Shown here one piece after another: positions 47,017 to 60,000 of a stretch of 64,000 bases of DNA. The notes under the pieces are model-generated. The model saw only the letters and a program-made list of their open reading frames with translations, was not told where the DNA came from and searched no databases. The first letter of the stretch is position 1. Every line of letters begins with the position of its first letter. Made by a program: the position numbers and the translations under genes. The stretch comes from Isoetes taiwanensis (Eukaryota > Streptophyta > Lycopodiopsida > Isoetales > Isoetaceae). The stretch lies in contig JAJEKV010000008.1 of the NCBI GenBank assembly GCA_021234155.1, positions 20,429,959 to 20,493,958 of the forward strand, in the 5' to 3' direction.

Positions 47017-50000
47017 CTAGAATCTTTTCCTCATCCGCTTTGGTCTAGCACGTGAAACAGATTCGAGCACCTTTCTTGATCCTTTGCATCGAACTCGAAT
47101 AGCACAAATTTGAGTAGAGAATACAAGTGACTTTGGCTCGTTTGTCAACAACTCATACATCACCTTTGACCGAGGCTTCTTTCTATAGTAAATGCCCTCC
47201 ACAACGGTTTCACCTCTCATAAACAAGTTTCCGTTCTGCTTGAAGTCATTTTCAACTTTCAAATTTTGGCTTGGTGCATAGCAACATCCAAAATACAGAA
47301 TCCTCCTCGTTCCCTTTAGGTGCAACAACTGCAAAGCTGTCTCCTTCTCTAAGTGCTTCTGCAAGTACATTTGCCAAGGTTGAATATAGTGGCCTGGTAG
47401 ACTTGCGGGTCTCTTCCACATCCGCATGAACATTGGAGGATGGTTCAACGACTACAAGGTCCCATGCATCTACATACAATTTGTTCTCACACATGTCCCA
47501 TTTTCCATCCAAACAATTGCTGCAAAAACATGATAGCTTTTACGGTATGTAGGCATGTGTTGATTTTTCATCTTTGAATCCATGGACTGAATGAATTTGC
47601 CTGGTTTCTGGAATTGTCTCTGCACCCCAAGCCTTTTTCCTGTTGATATCCTCAGGTTTTATTTCCCAGAAGTATCTCCGAACTTTTCTTCTATTTTCAG
47701 TCCACTCAGATGTACCACATTGAAATTGTTTCTCTGCAATTTTCACCACATCATGGGCATTATCTAGTTTAATGTTAGGATGTTTAAGCTGTAGACCTCG
47801 TATCCATCTTTTCAATTCTTCTGCCTTCCCATCATGTTCACCTTTTCCATGGTTTGATCCAAAGAAGTTCCACATCATGTTGACCCTCGTATCATCCTGC
47901 GTACCTTCCAACAAAATAAAATGATCCTTTTGCTTTGAATTGTGATGCAGCACCATCTGAAAATACATAGTGCTGTTTGGGGACATTGCCTTTCTGCTTT
48001 AAGTACTCAAAATGTTTCATAAAACAATGTTGAACAAAAAGTGTGTCATGTTCCCTATCATCCGACACATAGTAGTGTGTTTCCTTCTCAATGGTGTCTG
48101 TCTGTGGATCAACCTGATAGGTTATTTGAACAAATATAGTTATCTGGTTGTTGACCCAGCGCATGGACTGAACTTCATTCTGCTCCTTAAAAGTATAATT
48201 CTATGCGAAGTCAACCACGGATAGGTAAGCATCTCCAGGCAAGTTATCAAGGAGTTCTTTGTACTGGCCTGCCTGCCACTTATATCTGAAGTTGTGTAAA
48301 GGAAATTTTGGAAGCTTCTCCAACATTTTGTTCACCAGTGGAAGACTTGCAGTTTCATTGTGTTGGTGAACGAGCTTAGACTTCTTGCTTAGTCTAGGTA
48401 TTCCCACTTCACCATGCCACTGTCACTAGATTGTTCATGTGGGCAGATAGGGAACTTCTTAATCCAACACTCTTTACACTCACCCAGAATGCATTCCCTC
48501 TTATGGTAAGGTTGGAAGCTAGTTTTCTCACATAAAATTCCCTGCCACATACTTCTTGTGCTACTTATTTTGTATTCAGACGCCCTGCATTCACCATATA
48601 TGTCTGACCTGCAAAGCTGACAAGTGCAGCTGCAGCTTTTTGGGTGCTTAGTTCTCATACTATTGAAGCCATCTATTAGCATCTGCATTCTAACATGGTA
48701 TATATAGCAGCAACTATTGAAGTCCTTTAATTTTACAACAAACCATGGTTTCAGCTTTTCAAACATCCTCTGTTTGATCATAACACTAGGATGTTCCGTC
48801 TTGAATTTCCTGAACAATTGCAACTACAAGGAAGATAACAAGGTGATCAGCATATTTATTGCACACTACATTTTCCACTACACTAGGCACTACATAGCAT
48901 ATATTACAGACATTCATCTTACACCTCCTTATTCACCACACTAGGCACCGCAACGCATATATTACATAATTTATTGTACACCATATTTTTCACCACACTA
49001 GGCACCACATAGCATATATTACAGACATTCATCTTACACCTCGTTATTCACCACACTAGGCACCACATAGAATATATTACAGCATTTACTTTACATCATA
49101 TTTTTCACCACACTAGGCACCACACTAGGCATCACTGGCACCACACTAGGCACCACACTAGACACCACACTAGGCACCACACCATGTTATTCACCACACT
49201 AGGGACCACATAGCATATATTACAAAGATTTATTTTACACCATGTTATTCACCACACTAGGCACCACAAAGCGTATATTTAAAGCATTTATTTTACACCA
49301 TATTTTTCACCACACTAGGCACCACAAAGCATATATTGACAGCATTTATTTCACACCACGTGCCTCACCACAGCAACCACATATCACAAGCAATCACTAA
49401 CCACATACCACATACCACATTAACAATAAAAAATGTGGTGAAGATGAAGAAATGAAATAACCTGATGATTCTTCGGATAGTGAGTGGCATGATCCTCTCT
49501 TACATTTCGTTTCCAATCTTCCGAACTTAACATCCTTTGCATTTGGAGAGACCCTACATTTCGGGTCCAAAATTCTTTGCACAAGTTCTATGACGTAATT
49601 GGGAATTGCATCTGCTCTTCTAACTCTTTTGTACAAAACCCATTTCCCCCCTTTGCAATCTATCTCTTCCCCTCTTCAATTTTGCTTTGGTAAGATTCCT
49701 AGGATGAACACCCAGCAGTTTACCAAAACCCCAAGCACTAACAGGATTAGCACTTTCGGTATTAATGCTTCCTCTTACGGCCATAGCAAGGCAACTACTC
49801 TTGGCTGCTAAACTGTCATTGCTGTTAGACTTCTTCACAAGTTGAATGGAAGCCCTGAGGTTGCTGACCACAATGCTCTTGGCTTGCAAATCTTTCAGCT
49901 CTTTGCCAAGTACGCTGTCCATTGTGTCATCCTGCAGAAAATCTAGTAAAACCTCTTTCTTATCGCTGTTAGACAAGCCTTTAATGATGCTATGAAATGA

Positions 50001-50456
50001 AGATAACAATTTTAATACCATCCGACGCCTAGTAGAGGCCGTTCTGGTGGATCCTCCCTCTGCTGATGCAATTTTTGCTAATTCTTCTTTAGCTTCCCTT
50101 TGTCTTTTCCTTTGGCGTCTTTTATGATCCCGTTCTTGTTCTGGAGTTCTCTTTCTCTTACCTGTGCTCCGGTTTGAGATTTTAGGCAGATTTGCTTCCA
50201 AATTAAATGATTGAAGGTATGAACCGGATTGATCCAGAACCGGATTAAGCGCCATAGCCGCGTGCTTCAGGAAAGGCGCGGGTGGGCGGTTCGGTGGAGA
50301 TTGGAATGGGACGGGTGGCGTAGGAAATTGGAATGGGACGGGTGGCGTAGGAATCGGGTTGTTGCAGTTCAAGAAATGATTGAATCCGGGCAGTACATGC
50401 ACTAGGTGCCAAACAAACATTTCAAATCGCACCACAAATTTGATATCTCCCACCAC
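47017..50456 (-). pseudogene. Transposase-like protein with SDGAxSQFK and HGKGxxDG motifs, decayed
   Basis: A multi-exon minus-strand gene. From the 5' end: a Pro-rich start and a very basic stretch (KRKRTPEQERDHKRRQRKR, ~50170); FGKLLGVHPRNL (~49700); KWVLYKRVRRADAIP (~49610); an intron with CACCACA repeats (about 48830-49440); LKPWFVV plus a Cys/His-rich part (CSCTCQLC, CILGECKEC); then LSVVDFA (~48205), VSDDREHDT, VFSDGAASQFK (~47930), WNFFGSNHGKGEHDG (~47850) and a C-terminal part to 47017. Three acidic positions in that order look like a DDE/D nuclease core, similar to uncharacterised transposase-like proteins of other eukaryotes; I cannot name the superfamily. Breaks: a TAG after DFA, and frameshifts near 49635 (in a six-G run), 49500, 47930 and 47260. 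Confidence 0.6.
48895..49435. repeat. Intronic minisatellite, CACCACACTAGGCACCACA
   Basis: Units of ~70-85 bases with CACCACACTAGGCACCACA(T/A)AG and CATATATTACA recur about seven times, with a short internal expansion at 49100-49190. Located in the large intron of the transposase-like gene. Confidence 0.9.
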
Positions 50457-52416
50457 ATTTTTAGGGGGGACAGGGGGGACACCCAGAGTGTTCCACTACA
50501 ACATGCTTTCACCCAAATACAAAATTGTAAAGTGATTAATCATCTAGTGGATGGAGAAAACTCTATAAACACTCAAACATGTGACCAAAGCATCACCGTT
50601 TGAATCTTCAAACTCAATTGAAATACCCACATTCATGTCATTATGGTTCAGTCATTATGCATGGACTGGTTTTATAGTTTGGTTCACCATCCTATGGGCT
50701 CAATGGCAATATGCACATACTAAAAGATAAATTATATCAACCATGAGTAGGAGGAAAACTTTCCAATAGGTTAGAACACATTAAAAAACGTTTGCTGTAA
50801 AGTATAAACCACTGAATCATTTAACACTTCTTAACCCTATACGAATAAAAGACGAGAATCTTAGACATGAATAATGTCCAGTCCATTCAATAAAACCGAA
50901 CAAAGTAAACCTCTTCAATTGCGTGCTTGCAATATCGACTTCTCAAAGAAAATGTTGCTTCATATTCACTAACTATCGATGACTACCAATTGTGCATAAG
51001 GCGCTGGCTCCGCCAGCGCTAAATTCTTGTATATACTATGATTGAGGATCACCTTCTTCCCAATGTCACCTAAACCAGGAGTGGAATTGGGCACAAGGAA
51101 AAAGCCCGCAGTAGGGTAGCACTAGGGTTTTGTGTGCCTTAGGTGGAGAAGGGTAGGATGACTATTAATGGCTAGAGAAGGGCCAAGGAGGGCTATGAAC
51201 AGGGACGGGATTCGAATGGTGCTCGTGGACAGGGCTCGAATGTGGATAGTGGATAGCAGCACAAGAAACAGTGTGTGAGAGGAACTGCACAATTTGGTCA
51301 GTACACAAAAGGGGATAGCGGTGATAAGGGACAAGGACAGCTATAGTACGGTGGGCTAGAAAATCCAATGAAAGAAATTGAAGGCATTTTTAAAGGCCTG
51401 TCAAATTAAAAACAGCAGACAGTGATTAATCTTGAGACGCTAGCTTGAGTAAAGGCATATAGATGTAGCTCATCGGCACCCCGAGGAATATAAAGATTTC
51501 TTTGACAATCCAAAATTTTAGCCACCTTGAAATTATAGGGTAAATCGCCTTGATTTTTCAAGGCGAAATTTCAAGGTAATTGCCTGTTCATTTCAAGGTC
51601 TAAAACTTCCAGTTTAAATTAACCAAAACTTCCAAGTTAAAAACAAAAACCAAAACTTGCACACAAAGCCAAAACAGATCATTACAGATACCAACGATCA
51701 TATCATTTTCAAATACAGAGCTTTCAGTGATCATCTCAGCTTTAAGATATCAGGCAGTGTCGAACAAAGCATCTGTATGCAGTTCGCTACGAATATTGAA
51801 GGTATTGTCCGCTAAATCGACTGCAACAACAGCTGATCTACTATTTGCATGCACTTCCTTTCTTGATAACAAGCAAGATCTGCAAGAAAAAGACAGTTAG
51901 AAAGGAAAAATCATCAAAACATAACACGAAAACACAAATTAAAACGGTCACTGAATGCCACTGCATAACAACAGCTAAGTTATTCCAGAATTGATAAAAT
52001 AATGGTTCATGTCACAAAGGAAAAATAAAAGGCATGGTTTACACGTAATATGGCCAGGTGCACGTATCAAATTTTATTGAACCGCTATATAAATAAGAGG
52101 CATCAGATCGATTAAAGTCACAGATTCTCAAAACAAGCTTCAGGGCAGATGGATTCACAAGAGTTGTTCGGTTGATTGCTGTTGAAGGAGCTGCAGGTTT
52201 GATTGCTGTTGAAGGAACTGTCGATTTGATTGCTGTTGAAGGAGCGGCCGGTTGATTGCTGTTGAAGGAGCTGCATAACCAGGGAAGCACCTTGTTACGC
52301 TGAAATCGAGTTGACCCATCCAAAAACCATCTGGGATCTCATGAGTTCTTGAAATGCTTGTTGCTCTGGCTTTGTTAGCCAGATTTCTGTAACTGCTGTG
52401 TACTAAAGATGATGTA
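50457..52416. other. Intergenic; 32-bp minisatellite near the end
   Basis: Mostly anonymous. A small hairpin (CGCCTTGA/TCAAGGCG) lies at 51548-51567. A ~30-bp unit with GATTGCTGTTGAAGGAGC recurs four times at 52170-52275. Confidence 0.5.
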
Positions 52417-53741
52417 TTGAGAATGTTAAAGCTTCCTGGTAGCATTCAACTTAGGAAAGCTGTAGTACAGCAACTGCTGCAGGAGTTGGGGAACAGTCAA
52501 ACCTCAGAATCAGTGCAAGAACTGTGTGACAATGTCGGAATAAGTAGGCAAGCTTATATTGCTTTGTTCAGATGCTTGCAGGATGGCCTTAAACAACAAG
52601 GCATTACCAAAACTATTCTACTACCAAGGATGACTAGTGTGTGAGCACTTGTAGGTCATCGAGAAACGGACAAGTGCAAGAGCTTCTTGGTGATATGTAT
52701 CAGCTGACCAACAGTGTCAATTTGGATACAAAGGTAAGAAGAAGTCGAAGTTTGGTGATACTTTCTGCATTAATGAAAATAGCAATTGCTGGATAGACTT
52801 AAGTAGAATGCTTCAGCTTTTGGTTCGATTTTATGATGTGAAGGTAGAAGAGTGCGCTGGCAAACTAAGAATTGTTTTGAAGTTGGATGAAAGGGAATTG
52901 GTGAAAGGCGAGAAGTACGAGAGGGTTTCACTGAGTCTAATGAACAGAGCTTTGAATGCAGGGAATGAAGAGTCAAATCTAGATGGTAAGTTTTCCGTCC
53001 AGTCTGAAGATCACATTTGGTGGGTTGGTTTATTTCAGGTACTAGAGGAAAATCACAGTATACTGAAATGGGTTTTTGATCAAACACCCATCCTTACAAT
53101 GATTGCCTCTCACGGAATCGGAGGAAAACTTGTAGTTCCTGGATATGGTGAGTACGAGGTTGAATGGCATCTTGCTGCAGATTTTAAGACAATAAAATGC
53201 ATGTACAGAATGAAGCATGGTGCTGGTAAGACTACTCATGCTTGTCCTTACTGTCTCTATGCGAGAAGAGATTCAGCTGGGTTGGACAAGAGTACATTAG
53301 ACTGTGTCCAGGATGAGCCACCAAATAGAGAAGAGAAGGACACAACCTTGATGCCAATTCTGCCAATTCCGTTAAAAAGAGTAGACATATATGCATGAGT
53401 ATCCTGTTTGCTTGGAATAAATCACCCCAAAGTTCTAGGGAAGCTGCCATGCATGAAGTTGAAAAGGTGCTATCTAATGTGGGACTTCATGGTGGGCACT
53501 ACAAAATACTTCAAGATCCAAAGGTATCCGGCAAGGTTCCCCTGAAACCCAGTATGGGTGGTCCAAAGGCTAAGAGGTTTTTGCCTCCCGCGAAAGAGAA
53601 CTTATCTGGTGTTTGGGAAGCTTACAAGGATCTTATTGCAGCTGAGGATGATCGAAATGATCGTGGTAGATCACACCTGAAGAAAATCAAGGCATGGCAG
53701 GATTTCTCTGTACTGGTGAAGGAAATGCAGAAAAAGGTAGT

Positions 53742-53945
53742 TGCAATAGACACTGGACGTGGACGTCCAGAGAGGGGTTGCATGCATCCATAGAGGGGTT
53801 GCATGCATCCCTAAGAGGTTGCATGCATGCATAGAGGGCTGCTAGCTATAAAGAGGCTCGGGGAAGAGCTCAAGGGTCATTCAGTTTCTGTGCTGAGCTC
53901 GTGGTTGGGTGGTGAGTATAGCTAGCACGTCATTTGTGCGTTTCA
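53742..53945 (+). repeat. 5' LTR (204 bp)
   Basis: TG...CA ends. Contains a doubled TTGCATGCATCC block and GCTATAAAGAGG, a TATA box at ~53847. The 3' LTR lacks one of the doubled blocks, so the two LTRs differ by ~20 bases there, plus a few substitutions. Confidence 0.9.
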
Positions 53946-53946
53946 G

Positions 53947-53958
53947 TGGTATCAGAGC
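53947..53958 (+). promoter_or_regulatory. Primer-binding site, initiator tRNA-Met
   Basis: TGGTATCAGAGC, one base after the LTR. Confidence 0.92.
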
Positions 53959-53969
53959 TTCAAGTTGTG

Positions 53970-56160
53970 ATGGACCAATCAGCTGGGGAAGTGGATCGGA
54001 TAATGGAGTTGGAGAACGACAATGCGATTTTGAGCGAAAAGTTGGAAGCTGCTTTAGCTCGCATACAGGAGCTTCAGGACATGGACTTGCTTCGGGCCGA
54101 AGTTCGGCAGTTGAAGCTGTCGCATGATGCAGGACATCCACGTGTCAGTATGCGGAGGAACTCTTTGCATGGTTGCGGGATCTGAACTCATATTTCGCCA
54201 AGACCAAAGATGATGATGACACCCAGCTTTATTTTGCTGAACGTCACTTAGGAGGGGTCGCTAAGGATTGGTAGCTTGATCTACTCAAGCACCGACCTAA
54301 GGAAACTCCGATCACAACATTTGCAGAGTTTGAGACACTCATTAAGGAAAGGTTTCTGGGTCATAATTGGGAGCGGGATTTGCTCGCCGAATGGAACCAG
54401 TTGACCCAGCAAGACAAGGAGTCCGTTCGTGATTTTTCGGCAAGAGTCTTGAAGAAAGGTCTCCTTAGCTTGGCAAAATGATCGTAGAAATCTGACCGGT
54501 TGATGGGCAGTGTCCATCGTTGGATCCGAGCCAAGTTGGATCTTCAAGCTGCAAACCTTTCTTTTGGGGCCCTCTACAAACTAGCAGAAAAAGTTGAAGA
54601 GGAGGGTCTTTCATTAACTCAGGCCATCAATGCACAAAGGGGGTTTAAATCTATGTCATTATGATTCCCCAAAGCGGGTCATTCTCACAAGTTTGTTAAA
54701 CTGGGTGCATCGTGAAGAAGCGTACCAATGGAGATCATGTTCCTCCTATTTCTGCCTTAGGTCAGGTGCAAAGCGTTTCGGGAGGAGGATAAGTCTTAGA
54801 GAGGAAGCCTAAAGAATCCTATATGGCTCGGAAGAATCGCCTCCGTCGTGAGCATAAGTGTTTTATTTGCTCTAGTCCGACCATAAATTTTTGAATGTTC
54901 CAGGTACACCCCAAAGGAAAAAGGGGATTCAAAATCAAATACATCTAAAGTTCCACCGGAATCGAAGAAAGAAAGCGGGACAAAGACGGTGGCTTTCGTG
55001 GGTCATTCCTATACACTAGACCATCCCGAACATAGTCGACTCGGCTTTTTGCGCTTTTTTGGGCAAGCGTCAGGGATCAGAAAGTGCATGCTCTTTTTGA
55101 CCACGGTAGTGAGTTTGATGTGATTTTCGACGAGGTTAGTGAAGGCGTTGGACTTGTCCACTCTTCCATTGACAAATGCGATGGATTTTGTCGTAAAGCC
55201 GCTGTGGTCAACTTTCACCTTGCGCCTTGGTTGTTAAAGATTTGGAATACTCCATTCAAGGTTTTAACGCCAAGCGTAGTTTTTTGGTGGCTGACCTTGG
55301 CAGTGTGGATCTTTTGATTGGGATGCCCTGGCATCAAGAGTATAATCCTTTGGTTGACTGGGTTTCTGGTACTCTTTTGTTAGCCTTGGATGGAGGGAAA
55401 AGGACCTTTAAGTTGGTTAAGGATCTTGTGATCGGCCCCATTCCAATGGTTTCTGTTGTCAATTTCAGCGTTTGGCAATGAAATCTCATTTTGTTTACTT
55501 GGTGGGTTCGCGTAATAAGTCCATTACATCACCAATAAATGAGCGTCAAACTTGCTGAGTTACTTCAAGCTGCTTTGATTCGGCATAGTTCTTCACCTTT
55601 TGGTGCACCAATTTTATTGGTCAGGAAAAAGGACAATTCTTGGCGTATGTGTATTGCAAGTATTTGGAAGAATACTATTTGCATTTGCAGTTATTATAGA
55701 CAATTTGTTAAGAATTTTGCTAGCATTGCTCTCGGAAGAATAATATGATTTGGACAGTTGTGGATTGTTTGACTAAGTAAGCCCACTTTATTCCTTGTTC
55801 AAATAACTTAAAAACTTATGATGCATGCAAATGACTTTTAAGGAATGTGATTGGATATGGATGAGGATTCACAAAGGCCACTTTAAGAAGGACGCGCGCA
55901 AGAAAGACCTTAAGATGGCGCCTCGATTAATGTCTCATTTGAATGATAAATCCACTAGTGGTTCTAAGCAATATTTGGTTAAGTTTGTCACTAGGCCTTT
56001 GGAGGACGCTTCATGGGTTCGTGGCAATTTATTAGAGGCCTATTCCGATATTCTGCATGAATATAACGCCCGGCAGGCACAAGACATTGGGGAGGCTTCT
56101 AGTAGCCGGCCTAAAAGAGGGCCAAGAAAAGATTATGCTAAGATGGCAACAGGACTCTAG
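53970..56160 (+). pseudogene. Gypsy gag-pol remnant with chromodomain
   Basis: Gag: a coiled-coil start (54000-54130, LExDNAILSEKLEAALARIQEL) and LNSYFAKTK...LIKERF (~54180-54360). A CFIC zinc-knuckle remnant lies at ~54860. Protease: HALFDHGSEFDVI (~55085; DHG in place of DTG/DSG) to DLLIGMPWHQEYNPLVDW (~55360). RT starts HSSSPFGAPILLVRKKDNSWRMCI (~55582) and is cut within ~30 codons; YYRQFVKNFASIA and then VVDCLTK.AHFIPC are islands of later RT and integrase. A chromodomain (QYLVKFVTRPLEDASWV, ~55970-56020) ends the polyprotein. Many stops and shifts. Non-functional. Confidence 0.88.
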
Positions 56161-56190
56161 TCCCCTTGCAGCAGAGGACTGCTGCGATGT

Positions 56191-56204
56191 CAAGGGGGAG
56201 GGAA
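56191..56204 (+). promoter_or_regulatory. Polypurine tract
   Basis: AAGGGGGAGGGAA directly before the TG of the 3' LTR. Confidence 0.9.
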
Positions 56205-57037
56205 TGCAATAGACACTGGACGTGGACAGGGTAGCCCTTAAGCCCAAATTTTATTAGGTATAATTTAGAATGTGAGGCGAATCTTAGCTTTTTTCGATTA
56301 GTTATGTTGGCGATTTTGTTTCGGGCTTTAATTTGAGCTGTAGAAACCTTGACGAATCTTTCATCCATCAAGCGATGGAATATATACCTTTTTCTCAAGT
56401 AAAATTTGGGTCGACAATATATATTTGTTATGTCCGTATACAGTTGTAAGTGTAATGCTCACATAATGAATATACATGTTACCAGACATTGGCATATGAT
56501 TGTAAATCTCAATAGCTTCACACTAAGGGCTAAACAACAACAAGTACACAAACTTAGCCGAGGCATGATTGCATATTATGGTGGGCAAGCACAAACCGAT
56601 TTGATTTCAGTCATCTTTTTAAGATTGGATAAACAACAGACCAAAAGCAAAAATATTCCGGTATTGTATACCTGGATGTTGGAACCGGATCATGAAATCC
56701 ATATAACATGCATGGTTTTGCCCCTTTCCTTTTTTTTTTCTTGGAGGTAAACGGCAATTCTAAAAAATTCACCAAGAATAGAATTCGTATTAATTTTACA
56801 TGATTTTAGGGGGTTAAGGGGCGATTTTAGAATAATTACCGAGAATAAAATTCACATGGGGGCGAATCCAAGAATCCATCATTTAGTGATGTAGGCTAAC
56901 TTATGAGTGGAGGGAGAAATTTTCGTAGACAAGGTGGCGATATTTTATTGACACCACTCCTAATTGATCCTACTCAACAATAGTGAAAAAAAATGCAAAT
57001 GTCCAAAAAAATAGCCTTTTGGCGATATTTCGAGCTT

Positions 57038-60000
57038 AAGGAAGGAAGGAAGGAAGGAAGGAAGGTACTTTTATCGTCCACGGAGACCAATCGGTCTATG
57101 GGACCCAATACAAAAACGCAGCAAGCGGATTACTGCCCGGATTAAAAACCCCCGCCCGAAGGGTTTTCGAGGAAAAAACCGTGGCGACAACTCACTGTGA
57201 CAAACGTGCTAATCATATAAAATGCGAAACATCCCAATATATACGGTCATGCACCACACCCGTAGTGCCTAGTCGTGGATGTACCAAAGGGGCAAGGTGA
57301 CCTCGCAGCAGTCCGATTACCTCCCGGATGTATGACCCGTGGCACGCATCGGACGGCGGTGTGTTCATCAATAAATGCAAGGGCACGCCCGCCGCACTAA
57401 AGGGAGCGTATCGGCCCGACCGACCTGAACGCTGGGCAACTCTGGAAAGTGTGAGACTCATCCTCAATGGCACCCGTTTGGCAAACCTTGGGACAGAGTT
57501 CGCCCCGGCGGGGCTCCCCAATCCACCGCCTCGCCTCGTCGCGAAGATGGTGGGCACTGTGCGAATGGAGGCAATGAGTGCGCTTTTCGGGCGGTGGGAA
57601 CGCCCAGGTAGAGTCAGGCCCCGCTAACACGGGTTGATGTGCTCCTTTGTAATGGGCCATTTTGACCTGCTCTAGAGCAATGGGGTCCCGAGCTTGCCAA
57701 GGAAACAAGCATCTAGGGTACTCCCGCGAGGCATCCCGATCGGTGTTTGCGCCGGTACATGCTCATCGTGCTCTGCCGCGTTCCATCTGGCGAACCAGCG
57801 ATCTCTCTTACCCCTCCAGCGGGCCCTAAGCATTTGCGGACTCATGGCCCAGTGTAAGCAGGTTGAGGAGCCGAGCATCACCCATAGTAACCACTTTACG
57901 AAAATAGGCGATGTGTCTATCAAAGGGCTGCCAGGCGGCGTAAAGAATCGATTTCTGCAGAGAATCTGATGGGGGGTGAAGGTTTCACCCCAAGTGCGTG
58001 CCAAAAATGCCTTACACTTTTGCTCCAAGTCATTCCGAATTGCGCCAAAGAGCGGCCAGGGCCCCAAACCTCGACCCGTCTGAAGGGCCGGGCTCGACCC
58101 GGTGCGGGGCAGATGTGTGATGTCCCCAATCATATAGCTGCACGGTGAATGTTGTTGCATGGCATAAAGCGCTTTCCGACCTTCTTTGTCACCCATAGCG
58201 GATAGAGCGCCCCGCCCAGGAAGCGAGGAGGGGAACTCCACCCCTAGGTACTTGTAGGTGGGCGTGGCGTCCACAGTGCTGTCCCCCGATATGTGAGTGC
58301 AGGAGGCATGGGGTGACGTGGAAGAGGATATGAGAACCACCACCGTCTTGGCCAGATTGACGCGCGTAATGTCTCGTAGCGACAAAATGTGTCTAGGGCA
58401 TCCGGTGAGGCGCGATAGCCACGGGGTGTGGGCCAATGAGCCAACATCGTCCGCATAGATGAGCCGGGCGGATGACCTGGTGCAAAAAGCATGCCATCCC
58501 CCCATGCTTTCGAAGCGGGGCTCTAACTGATCAATGTAGAGGCCAAAAAGTGTTGGCGAGAGGGGCAACCTGCCGGACCCCGATACTACTGGTGGTGAAT
58601 GCTTGGCCCGTTTACCGCATCCCCGCCAAAACAACTCTCATACAACACAGTATATGGCATTCTCAGTGACGGTGGGGAGCCCCGGTTGACTTGATCCTAG
58701 CCTACGACTTTTCCTGGGACCGTATCAAAAAGCCTTTGCGAAGTCCACAAAAGCAAACAATACAAGTCCGGTAGATGATTAAATTTGTCTTCAATCGATG
58801 CCCACAGCGTAAAGATATGGTCAATCGTTGAGTGGTGGGGTCGAAAGCTTTGCGTGTGAGGGGCTCGCACATCCACGCCTACGCCCGCCGGGTCAGCCCG
58901 CCGCCGAGAATGCCGATACAGGTTTGGCAAAATTGAACCGACCATGATCGTCCAGGAAGTGGCGGACGGTGTGGGTCGCCCGCCTTGTGAATGGGAACAA
59001 CCCCGCGTGGTCCATTGTCGGGAAACCCTCCTGCAATGCTCATTGAGCGGGGTAGTGAGGGGACCGGCAGCTGGCGGCTGCCCGCCCACTTGAGTAACTC
59101 TACCGCATACCACCGAGGCCTACCGCCTTCCCATTAGCTAGCCGTTGCGGGCCCTCCTCAACATCCTCGTCCACGAGAACCAATGGGGGGCCATCCCCGG
59201 GGGTATGGGATGCAGCGTCCTGGCGGGTCATAGAGCCGCTGGCATCTTTCATTCCCCTTTGCTTTCGGGTGTGATGTCCCCGAGGGCAGTGGGCCGGCCT
59301 TGAAGCACTCTCGCATGCAAAAGGTTCGAGGAGATGAGTGTCAGCCCGGGCGAACATCTCCGATGCTTGGCAAGGTACCGCGCTTTGTGTCTCGGATGGG
59401 CGCCGATCGCGGTGTGGTAACCTATGGCGGGTACTGGATCCGAATGTACGGAGCTGCGCTTGCGTTCTTTCTGATCGCATCAAACCATGATTCGCGGGAA
59501 TATTTTCTGACGACGGCGGCGGCGTGGGGGTTCGCTTAAAGCACTGTCCCGCTGCATCCCCGTAATAGCGAAGTCGGTGTCAGTGCAATCGGCCGCTCTA
59601 GTGTGGAGGTGCCGAAATTCTTGGGGGGGCGTCCATGAGCATCCGGCGTAGTCCTCGCTTTTGCTCATAATCGAGTCTCCCCAACCGAGGACGAGGGGCT
59701 GGCATAGTGGGGGTTTGGCGGCTCGCCAAACCAGTCCAAATAAAGTGGGAGGTGATGCGAGTCGACCTCCTCATCCCGGGCGTGTGCCCACCCGGAACGG
59801 CCCGATGAGATGCATATCTTGCGCAACTACAAGCACATAGTCCACCACACTAGACCCTCCCCCGATTGTCACATGCATGTGCACTTGTGAGAATCAGACC
59901 CTTTGTGAAAGGCCATTGCAAATTATCAAGTCAAAAATGCCACATAGCAGAGAACAATCGTACGCCAAAGCGAAAGTGACACAGGTCATCCGACCAGCGT

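Noticed and set aside
48895-49435. Possible CRISPR-like array (regular repeats with spacers)
   Set aside because: Plant nuclear intron; units drift and there is no constant spacer length. An ordinary minisatellite.
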